From: JAGPHI01 sp036641735
GTDB taxonomy: Bacteria > Bacillota > Clostridia > Oscillospirales > Ruminococcaceae
Length of the DNA stretch: 36,427 bases
Direction of reading: 5' to 3'
Assembly (NCBI GenBank): GCA_036641735.1
Contig: JAVWEG010000011.1
Location: 1-36,427 of the forward strand
Under the pieces are notes generated by a model. The model made no database searches. It had not been told where the DNA came from and saw only the letters and a program-made list of their open reading frames with translations. How positions within the stretch are numbered: position 1 is the first letter of the stretch; each line of letters begins with the position of its first letter. Positions 24,012-32,442 of the stretch are shown piece after piece. The position numbers and the translations under genes are program-made.

Positions 24012-24852
24012 CGCAAAGCGCGAAGCTTTGGCGGCTTGGTTGTTTTTATTGCCGAGCCTTAGCGGAATAATAATATTTGTGCTGCTGCCGTATGCCGAGA
24101 CCGTGCGCCGCAGCTTTACAAGCGCTGTGGGTGATAAATTTGTAGGTATGCAAAATTATAAATCCGTATTTAATAATGATGCATTTCGCCTTGCTTTTGC
24201 AAATACAGCACGCTTTATTTGCATTTGTGTACCGCTGCTTATTACATTCAGCCTTGCTGTTTGCCTTTTGCTGCGAGCTGTAAAAGGGCGCGGCAAGCTT
24301 ATGCGCACAGCGCTTATCCTTCCTATGGCTTTGCCTGTGGCAAGCGTGGCGCTCGCTTGGCAAATATTGTTTAACCAAAACGGGCTTGTAAATGCTGAAT
24401 TAAATAAGCTGCATTTACAAGCAGTGGACTTTATGGGAACAGGCGCTGCGTTTTGGCTGTTAGTAGGCACTTATATATGGAAAAACGGAGGGTTTGATAT
24501 TATACTTTTGGCGGCAGGGCTTGATGGAATATCAAGCAGCTTATACGAGGCAGCGCGTGTAGACGGAGCAGGCGCTGTAGCAAGCTTTTTTTATATTTCG
24601 CTGCCGCTCTTATCACCTACGCTGATACTCACTGCGGTATTAAGCGTAATAAACACCTTTAAAATATATAGAGAGGCATATTTAACAGCCGGCAATTACC
24701 CTCATCAAAGCATTTATATGCTGCAGCATTTATTTAATAACTGGTTTACGGCGCTCGATTTAGGGCGGCTTACGGCGGCGGCAATAATAATGACGGCAGT
24801 GCTTTTGTGCGTAATAATACCCATTAGCAGATATTGGCAAAGCGAGGATTGA
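23950..24852 (+). CDS. ABC transporter permease, sugar (MalF-like) type
   Basis: This 300-residue permease has about six TM helices and the EAA loop YEAARVDGAGAVASFFYISLPLL near residues 198-220. The chosen start is TTG 23950, behind GGGAG. It lies 62 bases inside the binding-protein gene, an unusually long overlap. No ATG exists before the first helix. It pairs with the next gene to form the membrane channel. No matching MalK/MsmK-type ATPase is encoded nearby, so a shared ATPase from elsewhere is expected. Confidence 0.85.
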   Translation: MIKQRVRHSKALRCILQSKGNAKREALAAWLFLLPSLSGIIIFVLLPYAETVRRSFTSAVGDKFVGMQNYKSVFNNDAFRLAFANTARFICICVPLLITFSLAVCLLLRAVKGRGKLMRTALILPMALPVASVALAWQILFNQNGLVNAELNKLHLQAVDFMGTGAAFWLLVGTYIWKNGGFDIILLAAGLDGISSSLYEAARVDGAGAVASFFYISLPLLSPTLILTAVLSVINTFKIYREAYLTAGNYPHQSIYMLQHLFNNWFTALDLGRLTAAAIIMTAVLLCVIIPISRYWQSED

Positions 24853-24856
24853 TATT

Positions 24857-25705
24857 ATGAAAAAAGCTAAAATGCTTGTGCCTTATTTCTTTTTGCTGCC
24901 TATATGCGCACTCGCCGTATTACCCATATATTTTGTATTGACAGGTGCATTTATTGAGGGCGGTGAGCTTAGCAATAAGCTTATTGCATTATCGAGCGGC
25001 GGCAAAGGCTTTGTGCAATGGAGCTTTATACCGCAGTATCCCACTTTACATACTATTATAGAGCTTTTACTTGATAATGCCGAGTTTTATGTAATGTTTT
25101 GGAACACGGTATTTATTACAGCGGCGCAATTAACAGGGCAATTTATAGTGGGTACTATGGCTGCGTGGAGCTTATCGCGTATGCGATTTTTCGGCAGACG
25201 AGCGGTGTTTATATTATATACGGTGCTAATGCTTTTGCCGTTTAGCGTTACTATGGTGCCGTCGTATCTGGTGCTGGATAAGCTGCATTTGCTCGACACT
25301 ATGTGGGCGGTAATATTGCCCTCTATTTTTTCGGCACTGCCTGTATTTATTATGGCGCGAGGCTTTGACAGTGTGCCGCGTGCTTTATTAGAGGCGGCCG
25401 AGCTTGACGGCGCAGGAAAATTTGGCACATTTATACGTATAGGCTTACCGCTTTGCGTACCGAGCATAATGGCGGCGATGATATTATCGTTTATTGAAGC
25501 GTGGAGCGCTATAGAGCCTGCAATGATTTTTATTAAAAAAGAAAGCCTATGGCCGCTATCGCTTTATTTACAAAGCATACCGCCGCAAATGGCAGGTAAA
25601 GCTATGGCGGCAAGCCTTATCACATTGATGACAGCGGCGCTTGTGTTTTTATTCGGGCAAAAATATTTAGAGCTTGGCATACAAACAAGCGGAATAAAGG
25701 AGTAA
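24857..25705 (+). CDS. ABC transporter permease, sugar (MalG-like) type
   Basis: This 282-residue second permease has about six TM helices. The coupling loop reads LEAAELDGAGKFGTFIRIGL. It starts four bases after the upstream permease and ends three bases before the membrane fusion protein gene. Family knowledge says CUT1-type permeases of this kind import oligosaccharides or sugar phosphates. The actual substrate cannot be told from the sequence. Confidence 0.87.
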   Translation: MKKAKMLVPYFFLLPICALAVLPIYFVLTGAFIEGGELSNKLIALSSGGKGFVQWSFIPQYPTLHTIIELLLDNAEFYVMFWNTVFITAAQLTGQFIVGTMAAWSLSRMRFFGRRAVFILYTVLMLLPFSVTMVPSYLVLDKLHLLDTMWAVILPSIFSALPVFIMARGFDSVPRALLEAAELDGAGKFGTFIRIGLPLCVPSIMAAMILSFIEAWSAIEPAMIFIKKESLWPLSLYLQSIPPQMAGKAMAASLITLMTAALVFLFGQKYLELGIQTSGIKE

Positions 25706-25708
25706 ATT

Positions 25709-26965
25709 ATGCGTAGGCTTATGCTCAAAATAAAATCGTATTTTGATAATAAAACCAATTATCAGGCACGGGCGCTTGCTAATATATTACGCTTTTTCAG
25801 TGTGATGCTGCTGCTTACATTGCTGGCAAAAGGAATATCTGGCGCGGTAATGCCGATAGTAGATATAGATACCGCAAAGCGAAAAGAGCTGGTAGAGAGC
25901 ATTAATGCAGATGGTAAAATAATATATGGCGCGCTTGAGGCAATGCCAATAGTACAGGGGCTTAATATTATATCGGTGCTTGTGCGTGATGGCGAAAAAG
26001 TGAGCGAAGGGCAAGTGCTTGCTACTGTAGACGGACACAAGCTTTCTGCGGAGCTTGATATGGCTAAAGCCGAATTAAAAAAGCTGGAAACGCAAAAAGC
26101 GCAGCTTTTTATTAACGACAAAGTGAAATCCGAAGGGATAGATTTTGCTCAAGAAACGCTAAACGATGCGTATGCCGCTTACGACAAGGCAAAAAAAAGC
26201 GGCGATGAAGATGCTATAGAGGCTGCTTTATCACAGGCAAGGCAAGCGGAATATGCGCGCAATGAAGCAATTGCCGCATACGAAGGCGCTATAAATGAAA
26301 ACAAAACAAAAGCCGAAATCAATAAAGCCGAAGGCGATGTTTTAGAACAAAATATAAAAGCAAAAAAAGAGCGCATTATGCAGCTAACGCAGGTACTCGC
26401 TGCCGATAATTGCGTAAAAGCCGTGAAAAGCGGTACTTTGCAAGGACTAAGCCTTGCCGTAGGCGGCATTACACCGCAATATTGCAATATAGCAAATGAC
26501 AGCATAGGATATATTTTAAACGTAAAAACAGGCAAGGAAAAAGCAGATAAAATAAATATCGGCACAATAATATCTGTAAAGCAAGGCGCTTGCGAAGCCA
26601 AAGTGAAAATAGACAATATTAAAACTGACGGTGACGAAATAATATTAAATGCCCTTTTGCCAAAAGCATTAAACTGGGAGCCGGGCAATGCCGAGTGCAA
26701 TATAGAGCTTGCGCGCGCTTCATACGAGCTGTGCCTGCCTACAAAAGCAATAATGCAAGATAATAAAGGTAGCTTTGTGTATGTGATAGAGCAAAAGCAA
26801 ACTGTACTCGGCGTTTGTGATACAGCCGTAAGGCGCGACGTAACCGTGCTTTATACGCAAAACGGATATTCGGCAGTGAGCGGCACTATTATGCCGCAGG
26901 ATAAAGTAGCGGTGCTTTCCACTCGCATTTTGTCCGTGGGCGCAAGGGTGAGAATAAATGTTTAA
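25709..26965 (+). CDS. HlyD/MacA-like membrane fusion (adaptor) protein
   Basis: This 418-residue protein has one N-terminal TM helix (about 27-48). A lipoyl-like half motif follows (VLVRDGEKVSEGQVLATVDG, 90-109), then a long charged coiled coil (about 112-235). After a return lipoyl-like part (VKSGTLQGLSLAVGG), beta-barrel material runs to the C terminus. This order is typical of efflux adaptor proteins. It is tightly packed after sugar importer permeases, which is unusual, because adaptors normally serve exporters. The next gene overlaps its end by eight bases and looks like part of a MacB-type membrane protein. Family is likely; function is open. Confidence 0.75.
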   Translation: MRRLMLKIKSYFDNKTNYQARALANILRFFSVMLLLTLLAKGISGAVMPIVDIDTAKRKELVESINADGKIIYGALEAMPIVQGLNIISVLVRDGEKVSEGQVLATVDGHKLSAELDMAKAELKKLETQKAQLFINDKVKSEGIDFAQETLNDAYAAYDKAKKSGDEDAIEAALSQARQAEYARNEAIAAYEGAINENKTKAEINKAEGDVLEQNIKAKKERIMQLTQVLAADNCVKAVKSGTLQGLSLAVGGITPQYCNIANDSIGYILNVKTGKEKADKINIGTIISVKQGACEAKVKIDNIKTDGDEIILNALLPKALNWEPGNAECNIELARASYELCLPTKAIMQDNKGSFVYVIEQKQTVLGVCDTAVRRDVTVLYTQNGYSAVSGTIMPQDKVAVLSTRILSVGARVRINV

Positions 26966-27908
26966 TATTCAAAAAAAGCGCATAATAAACTATATAATAT
27001 TATTTATGCTGTGCCTTGCGTGCTTTATGAGTGCAGAAAACATCTCGCAACAATGCAGGCATATAAGTGTGCGCTACACGCAATCTTTCATCAAAGAGGA
27101 AACGGCAAAAAATGTCATTCAATATCTGCAAAGCAAAAGCAATATAAATGGTATTAATTGCGCTTTTTTACGCAGTGAAAAAGCGGAAATAAAAACAGAG
27201 CTTCGTGAAACAAAAATAGATATTATATTTTATATGGCGAGCAGCGGCGACAGCGCTTGTTATATTACAAATAGCGCGGCACAAGCGCTGTACGGTTCGG
27301 CTGAAGCAAGCGGGCTTACATTTAGTATAAATAATAATAACTATACTATTAGTAATGTAATTAAAAGCAAACAAAAAATAGTGGCGGTAGGTGTAAGCAG
27401 CGGTGAATTTACAGATATAGAAATGAGCGGTGATTTTGGAAATGACAGTCAAAGTGCAGTGAATGATTTTATTGCAAAAGCAAAGCTTAATACGTCAAGC
27501 GGTGTTTTATACAGGCAAAGCCTTGCGCAAATAGCTTTCGTTTTATGCTTTATACCTCTTGCTATTTGTTTTATATTTGCAATTTTTATATTGATAAAAT
27601 ACATTTGCAGCTTAAAAGGGATAAATAAAGATATCGCTTTATTTGTTTTTGGGCTTTTGTGCGTGGCAATAATAGTAATAGGTGCAAATGCAGTACCGAG
27701 CTATCTTTTGCCTGCAAAAATATCGGATATAGGCGCATTTAAAGAAATATTAAACGAGATAAACCGTAAAATAGACGAGCTTATAATGCTGCCGCCGAGA
27801 ATAAGCGATATACCACTGTGGAGAGCATTAAGCGCGCATTTTATTCTTGTAATAGCATCGGCTTTTGCAGCCGTGCATTTATGCTTTACGAAAAAAATAT
27901 GTAAATAA
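26958..27908 (+). CDS. Four-TM membrane protein with MacB-like extracytoplasmic domain
   Basis: This 316-residue protein has TM helices at about 9-26, 190-214, 225-250 and 288-308 and an extracytoplasmic domain at about 30-188. The stretch CYITNSAAQALYGS through SINNNNYTISNV (101-134) resembles the periplasmic domain of MacB/FtsX-type permeases, where a new subunit-like loop precedes VxGV. Topology (one helix, large domain, three helices) is also that of MacB. No nucleotide-binding domain is present in it or next to it. With the adaptor upstream it could form an unusual export or envelope complex. The match is weak, so treat it as a hypothesis. Confidence 0.6.
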   Translation: MFNIQKKRIINYIILFMLCLACFMSAENISQQCRHISVRYTQSFIKEETAKNVIQYLQSKSNINGINCAFLRSEKAEIKTELRETKIDIIFYMASSGDSACYITNSAAQALYGSAEASGLTFSINNNNYTISNVIKSKQKIVAVGVSSGEFTDIEMSGDFGNDSQSAVNDFIAKAKLNTSSGVLYRQSLAQIAFVLCFIPLAICFIFAIFILIKYICSLKGINKDIALFVFGLLCVAIIVIGANAVPSYLLPAKISDIGAFKEILNEINRKIDELIMLPPRISDIPLWRALSAHFILVIASAFAAVHLCFTKKICK

Positions 27909-27942
27909 ATTTATGTAAAACGTAGTATTTTGTTTTTATTTA

Positions 27943-27951
27943 TGATATACT
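27943..27951 (+). promoter_or_regulatory. Possible extended -10 promoter for deaD
   Basis: TGATATACT fits an extended -10 element about 55 bases before the helicase start. No convincing -35 box is visible. Confidence 0.4.
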
Positions 27952-28007
27952 TATATGCTATCTATAAAAAGATATTAAATAAAAAAGAAATTAGGTACTA
28001 AGAACAG

Positions 28008-29696
28008 ATGCTATTTACGCAATTACCAATTAGAGAAGAAATATTAAAGGCCATTGAAGAAATGGGCTTTAGTGAAGCCACAGATATACAAAGCGGCGCT
28101 ATTCCCCCGATTTTGGACGGAAGCGACGTTACAGGGCGCTCGTCTACAGGCACAGGAAAGACGGCGGCTTTTGGCATACCTATAGTGCAGATGGCGGCAG
28201 ACGGCGGCAAGGCGAGCGTACTTGTACTTTCGCCTACGCGTGAGCTTGCAGTGCAAACTACAGGTGAAATACGCAAGCTATCGAAATATTTGCCAAACGT
28301 ATCGGCGGCTACAGTGTATGGCGGCCAGCCGATGGACTTGCAAATACGTCAATTGAAGACAGCGAAAATAGTGGTAGGCACTCCGGGCCGTGTGCTTGAC
28401 CATATCCGCCGCAAAACATTAAAGCTTGATAAATTACGCACTATCGTGCTGGACGAAGCAGATGAGATGCTTAATATGGGCTTTATCGACGATATCCGCA
28501 CCGTGCTTGAAAGCACTCCCGAAGGCAGACAAACAGTGCTATTTAGCGCTACTATGCCTCCTGCAATATTAAAGATTACGCAAGATTTCCAAAGCGAGCC
28601 TGTGTTTATCGCGGTGGACGGCGGACGTAAGACAGTAGCGAATATCGAGCAAAGCTATTACAATATTCCTCAAGGAAGCAAAAACGACACTTTAAAGCTT
28701 TTGATAGAATATCACAAGCCAAAGCGTGCGCTTGTGTTTTGCAATACCAAGAAAATGGTAGACGAGCTTGTTACAGAGCTTGGCGCAGGCGGATTTCACG
28801 TATCGGGCTTACACGGAGACTTAAAGCAAAGCCAGCGTAACAGCGTAATGGCAGACTTTAAAAGTGGACGTGTAAATATTCTTGTGGCTACAGATGTGGC
28901 GGCAAGAGGTATAGACGTAGATGACGTGGAAGCTGTATTTAACTATGATATTCCGCAGGAATATGAATATTATATACATCGTATAGGCCGTACGGGACGT
29001 GCAGGCAAAAAGGGCGCGAGCTACACTCTTGCCGCTAATCGCGGTCAGGTATCACGCGTGCGCGAAATAGAGCGTTATATCGGCGCTCATATTGAAGAAA
29101 AGCCTGTGCCAAGCCTTGAGAGCATTGCACAGCACCGCTCGGGCGAATTTGGCGCAGAAATACGCCGTATGGTAGACGAGAACGAGGGCTACGAATGGCT
29201 GCAATTTATACAGGCAATTGAAAAAGATGGTTATTCTGCACAAGATATTGCGGCTGTATTATATGCAAAGCTGCAAAATAAAAATAAGCGTCTTGCCACT
29301 GTACGCAATGTGCGTGCAATAGTGACAGGCGACCACCGCAATGCCGCAGTGCGCACCGAAGCCGGCAGAGCGTGGGTACGTGTAAATATCGGCTCTGATG
29401 CCAAGATAGGTCCTAACTTTATCGTGGGAGCTATAGTGGAAGCTACAGGGCTTGCCGCAAGCGCAATAGGTAAGATAAATATTTTTGCCGACCATACCGA
29501 TATAGAGCTTGCACGAGACGATGCAGCGCAAGTAGCGGCTGAGATGAAGGATGCTAAAATAAAACAGCAAAAAGTATCTTTTTCTATGGTAGAAGAAAAA
29601 TTTGGCTCTAAAAAGCCCCATTCCTACAGCGACAAGGCGGCATTTAAGGGCAGAAAGGCTCGCCCTTATGACAAAGCAAGATATCGCAAAAATTAA
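28008..29696 (+). CDS. deaD: DEAD-box RNA helicase with DbpA RNA-binding domain
   Basis: This ATP-dependent RNA helicase probably works in ribosome assembly or mRNA turnover. Motifs in order are Q-motif (ATDIQSGAIPPIL), I SSTGTGKT (45-52), PTRELA (76-81), TPGR (125-128), DEAD (149-152), FSAT, ATDVAARGID and HRIGRTGR. After about residue 430 comes a DbpA-type RRM, then a basic tail with KGRKARPYDKARYRKN. The 562-residue length fits the CshA/DeaD group. It has only a weak AGG Shine-Dalgarno. A small DUF896 gene overlaps its 3' end. Confidence 0.95.
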   Translation: MLFTQLPIREEILKAIEEMGFSEATDIQSGAIPPILDGSDVTGRSSTGTGKTAAFGIPIVQMAADGGKASVLVLSPTRELAVQTTGEIRKLSKYLPNVSAATVYGGQPMDLQIRQLKTAKIVVGTPGRVLDHIRRKTLKLDKLRTIVLDEADEMLNMGFIDDIRTVLESTPEGRQTVLFSATMPPAILKITQDFQSEPVFIAVDGGRKTVANIEQSYYNIPQGSKNDTLKLLIEYHKPKRALVFCNTKKMVDELVTELGAGGFHVSGLHGDLKQSQRNSVMADFKSGRVNILVATDVAARGIDVDDVEAVFNYDIPQEYEYYIHRIGRTGRAGKKGASYTLAANRGQVSRVREIERYIGAHIEEKPVPSLESIAQHRSGEFGAEIRRMVDENEGYEWLQFIQAIEKDGYSAQDIAAVLYAKLQNKNKRLATVRNVRAIVTGDHRNAAVRTEAGRAWVRVNIGSDAKIGPNFIVGAIVEATGLAASAIGKINIFADHTDIELARDDAAQVAAEMKDAKIKQQKVSFSMVEEKFGSKKPHSYSDKAAFKGRKARPYDKARYRKN

Positions 29697-29871
29697 TGAG
29701 CTTGCCGCCAAAAGCCGCACAAGCGAGGGGCTTACTAAAGAAGAGGCGGAAATGCAAAAAACACTTAGGGATATATATATAAGTGAAATGCGTGACAGCC
29801 TTAAAAGCCAGCTTGATAATACGGTGATAGTAGACGAAAACGGCAATCGCACAAAGCTTCGCCAAAAATAA
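29668..29871 (+). CDS. DUF896 (YnzC-like) small protein
   Basis: This 67-residue cytoplasmic protein starts MTKQDIAKINELAAKSRTSE and continues GLTKEEAEMQKTLRDIYI and the C-terminal IVDENGNRTKL, the DUF896/YnzC pattern. The start is ATG 29668. A longer frame from 29602 adds 22 residues that lie inside the helicase gene and do not fit the family. It overlaps deaD by 29 bases and has AAAGG upstream. DUF896 proteins are small Bacillota proteins, some linked to the SOS operon. The function is not known. Confidence 0.87.
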   Translation: MTKQDIAKINELAAKSRTSEGLTKEEAEMQKTLRDIYISEMRDSLKSQLDNTVIVDENGNRTKLRQK

Positions 29872-29879
29872 TTTAAAAG

Positions 29880-29918
29880 ACAGGACTGCTGCATTAGCCG
29901 TAGTCCTGTTTCGCTTTA
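29880..29918 (+). terminator. Hairpin terminator after the DUF896 gene
   Basis: ACAGGACT (29880-29887) pairs with AGTCCTGT (29902-29909), with an inner GCT/AGC pair. The T tract is interrupted (TTTCGCTTT), so termination may be partial. Confidence 0.6.
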
Positions 29919-30049
29919 CGGAATTTAAACAAAACTATGCAAAAAATATTTTTTACAATCATTATGCATAAATCCGTCAGTAAAATTTTGTGATTGATAA
30001 CAAAGTTTAATTTTTAATGCCAAATTATATTTGCTTATCAAAAAAACGC

Positions 30050-30078
30050 TTGAAACACTTACAATATAAGAGTACTAT
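30050..30078 (+). promoter_or_regulatory. Promoter of the chemoreceptor gene
   Basis: TTGAAA (30050-30055) and TACTAT (30073-30078) are 17 bases apart, 46 bases before the start codon. A sigma-D flagellar promoter was not seen. Confidence 0.65.
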
Positions 30079-30123
30079 AGTGGTATATGGACATACAAAC
30101 TACGCAAGAAGGAGTATATAAAT

Positions 30124-32175
30124 ATGAAAACTATTAAAGCCAGAATAATGTCCGGTACTATTATTCTCGTTTGCGCGGCGCTGTTAATTGTGGGGGGCAC
30201 AAGTATTGTATTAAACTATAACAGCACAAATCAGCTGTTAGAGCAAACATTGTCTGAGGCGGCAAAGCTTGCTGCACAGCGTGTAGAAAAAGAGCTTGAG
30301 GCATATTCTAATGTAGCTTATGATGCAGGCAGTATAGCACGTCTTGCCGATGAAAAAAGCACGACAGATGCGAAAAAATCTCTTATAGACCAGCGCGCTA
30401 AATCGCACGGCTTTGAGCGCGGCAATATTATAGGAGTAAATGGCAAAAGCGTATTTGACGGCAAGGATTATTCCGATCGTGAATATTTTCAAATGGCTAT
30501 GCAGGGGAAAGCGAGCGTTTCGGAGCCTGTTTTAAGCAAGGTGACGAATAAATTAGCTATGATAGTAGCGGCGCCTTTGTGGGAAGGCGGTATCCCCGAT
30601 ACAAAAGTAGTGGGCTGTGTGTATTTTGCACCGCCGAGTGATTTTCTTAACAATATCGTTAATTCTATCAAGATAAGCGACAACGGCAGTGCTTACATAG
30701 TGGACAAAGACGGCTTTACCATAGCGCATAAGGATATTAAGCGCGTGGAGGACGGCGAAAATGTAGAGGAGCTTGCCAAAAACACACCTGCCTTACAACC
30801 GCTTGCCGATATTCACGCAAAGATGCGTGCAGGCGAAACAGGATTTGAGCCTTATACCTTTAGCGGTGTAAAAAAGTTTTCGGCATATTCGCCTATAGCA
30901 GGCTCCGACGGATGGAGCATTGCAGTAAACGCACCTATGTCTGATTTTATGGGTGGATTGAAAACATCGATAATAGTAACTATAATATTGATGGTTGTTG
31001 CATTTTTTGTGGCGGTAATAATAGCAAGGCGCTCGGCACACGCAATAGATGTGCCGATAAAAGCTTGTGCAAAGCGTTTGGCACAGCTGGCAGAGGGCGA
31101 TTTAACTACGCCTGTGCCTGTGATTAACACTAAGGACGAAACTCGCCAATTAGCACAATCTACCGAAACAATAGTTCATACCGTGAGCGGTATTATCAAA
31201 GACCTTGATTATGGTCTTGAATCGCTTGGCGATGGGGACTTTACAGTAGACAGCAAGGTAAAAGAGCTATATGTGGGCGATTTTAAATCACTTGCAGGCT
31301 CTATGTATCAGATTATAGGCAATTTGAGCAATGCCATATCGCAAATAAGCATATCGTCAGAGCAAGTGGCAAGTGGCTCAGACCAAGTATCGAGCGGCGC
31401 ACAGGCATTGTCTCAGGGCGCTACAGAGCAAGCATCGAGTATAGAGGAGCTATCTGCTACAATACAGGAGATGTCGGGGCAAATTAAACAGAATGCCGAG
31501 AATGCGGCTACGGCAAACAATAATGCCTCTATAGTGGAAAAAGAGATAGAAAATGGCGACGAGCAAATGAAAAACCTTGCAAAGGCAATGGAGGAGATAA
31601 ATGCTTCGTCCGGCGAGATAGGCAAAATAATTAAGACGATAGAGGATATCGCATTCCAAACAAATATTTTGGCGCTGAATGCGGCTGTAGAAGCTGCGCG
31701 TGCAGGCGCTGCTGGCAAGGGGTTTGCCGTAGTGGCAGATGAAGTGCGAAACCTTGCCAGCAAATCGGCTACTGCCGCCAAAAACACAAGCGAGCTAATC
31801 GTAGGCTCTATAGCAGCAGTAAACAAAGGTTCTAAAATGGCAAATGCCACTGCAGAAGCTTTAGATGGAATTACAAAGGGTGCGCAATCGATAAATGCAC
31901 TTGTAAATGAAATAGCGCAAGCATCTACAGAGCAGGCTAACAGTATGGCGCAGGTAACTCTTGGCATAGAGCAAATATCCGCCGTAGTTCAAACAAACTC
32001 CGCTACGTCCGAGGAAAGCGCCGCCGCAAGCGAGGAGCTTTCGGGACAAGCGCAAATGCTAAAGGAGCTTGTGGGCAAATTTAAGGTGAATGGCAGTATA
32101 GAAACCCCTGAGCAAAGCTATAGCGAAGAGGAAGAAAACGAGATAAGCTACACTGACAATACAAGCAAATATTAA
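30124..32175 (+). CDS. Methyl-accepting chemotaxis protein with dCache-like sensor
   Basis: This 683-residue chemoreceptor has TM1 at 9-29, an extracytoplasmic Cache-type region at about 35-278 and TM2 at 281-302. A HAMP domain follows (about 303-355). The Cache region includes IIGVNGKSVFDGKDYSDREYF and GSAYIVDKDGFTIAHKDIK. The long cytoplasmic coil holds the highly conserved tip EDIAFQTNILALNAAVEAARAG, continuing KGFAVVADEVRNLA, which contacts CheA and CheW. There is no C-terminal CheR-binding pentapeptide. AAGGAG precedes the ATG. The ligand is unknown, although Cache domains often bind amino acids or organic acids. The CheW/CZB adaptor at 7382-8206 is a possible partner. Confidence 0.95.
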   Translation: MKTIKARIMSGTIILVCAALLIVGGTSIVLNYNSTNQLLEQTLSEAAKLAAQRVEKELEAYSNVAYDAGSIARLADEKSTTDAKKSLIDQRAKSHGFERGNIIGVNGKSVFDGKDYSDREYFQMAMQGKASVSEPVLSKVTNKLAMIVAAPLWEGGIPDTKVVGCVYFAPPSDFLNNIVNSIKISDNGSAYIVDKDGFTIAHKDIKRVEDGENVEELAKNTPALQPLADIHAKMRAGETGFEPYTFSGVKKFSAYSPIAGSDGWSIAVNAPMSDFMGGLKTSIIVTIILMVVAFFVAVIIARRSAHAIDVPIKACAKRLAQLAEGDLTTPVPVINTKDETRQLAQSTETIVHTVSGIIKDLDYGLESLGDGDFTVDSKVKELYVGDFKSLAGSMYQIIGNLSNAISQISISSEQVASGSDQVSSGAQALSQGATEQASSIEELSATIQEMSGQIKQNAENAATANNNASIVEKEIENGDEQMKNLAKAMEEINASSGEIGKIIKTIEDIAFQTNILALNAAVEAARAGAAGKGFAVVADEVRNLASKSATAAKNTSELIVGSIAAVNKGSKMANATAEALDGITKGAQSINALVNEIAQASTEQANSMAQVTLGIEQISAVVQTNSATSEESAAASEELSGQAQMLKELVGKFKVNGSIETPEQSYSEEEENEISYTDNTSKY

Positions 32176-32176
32176 T

Positions 32177-32217
32177 AAAAACAGATGTCGGCAAAATTTT
32201 GCCGACATCTGTTTTTT
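32177..32217 (+). terminator. Strong intrinsic terminator after the chemoreceptor gene
   Basis: A perfect 16-base inverted repeat (32181-32196 with 32197-32212) is flanked by A4 and followed by T6. It can work in both directions. Confidence 0.93.
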
Positions 32218-32302
32218 ATTTTGATTTAAAGAACAATGAATATATGTTATACTTGCAATAGTATAATGACTTATTATAAGATAGCGTACATCGCAAATAT
32301 TA

Positions 32303-32362
32303 TCACGTATTTGCCACAAGATTTCACGGTGTTTTCACAATCATCAAAAATATTGTTCACAA
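32303..32362 (+). promoter_or_regulatory. Helically phased TTCAC boxes upstream of htrA (CssR-like)
   Basis: CAC cores start at 32304, 32315, 32325, 32336 and 32358, that is, steps of 11, 10, 11 and 22 bases. The best copies are TTTCACGG (32322-32329), TTTTCACA (32332-32339) and TTCACA (32356-32361). TTTTCACA is the octamer known from B. subtilis htrA-type promoters controlled by CssRS. TATACT (32371-32376) is a possible -10 downstream. Confidence 0.6.
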
Positions 32363-32442
32363 TTGCGCAGTATACTGTAGCACATAAGGTAAATATATTA
32401 ATACAAATATTAATTGTATACATTTCAAAAGGAGATTTTTTT

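Noticed and set aside
32236..32442. N-terminal extension of HtrA
   Set aside because: The in-frame extension crosses the promoter and TTCAC boxes and lacks a ribosome site. ATG 32443 has AAAAGGAGA.
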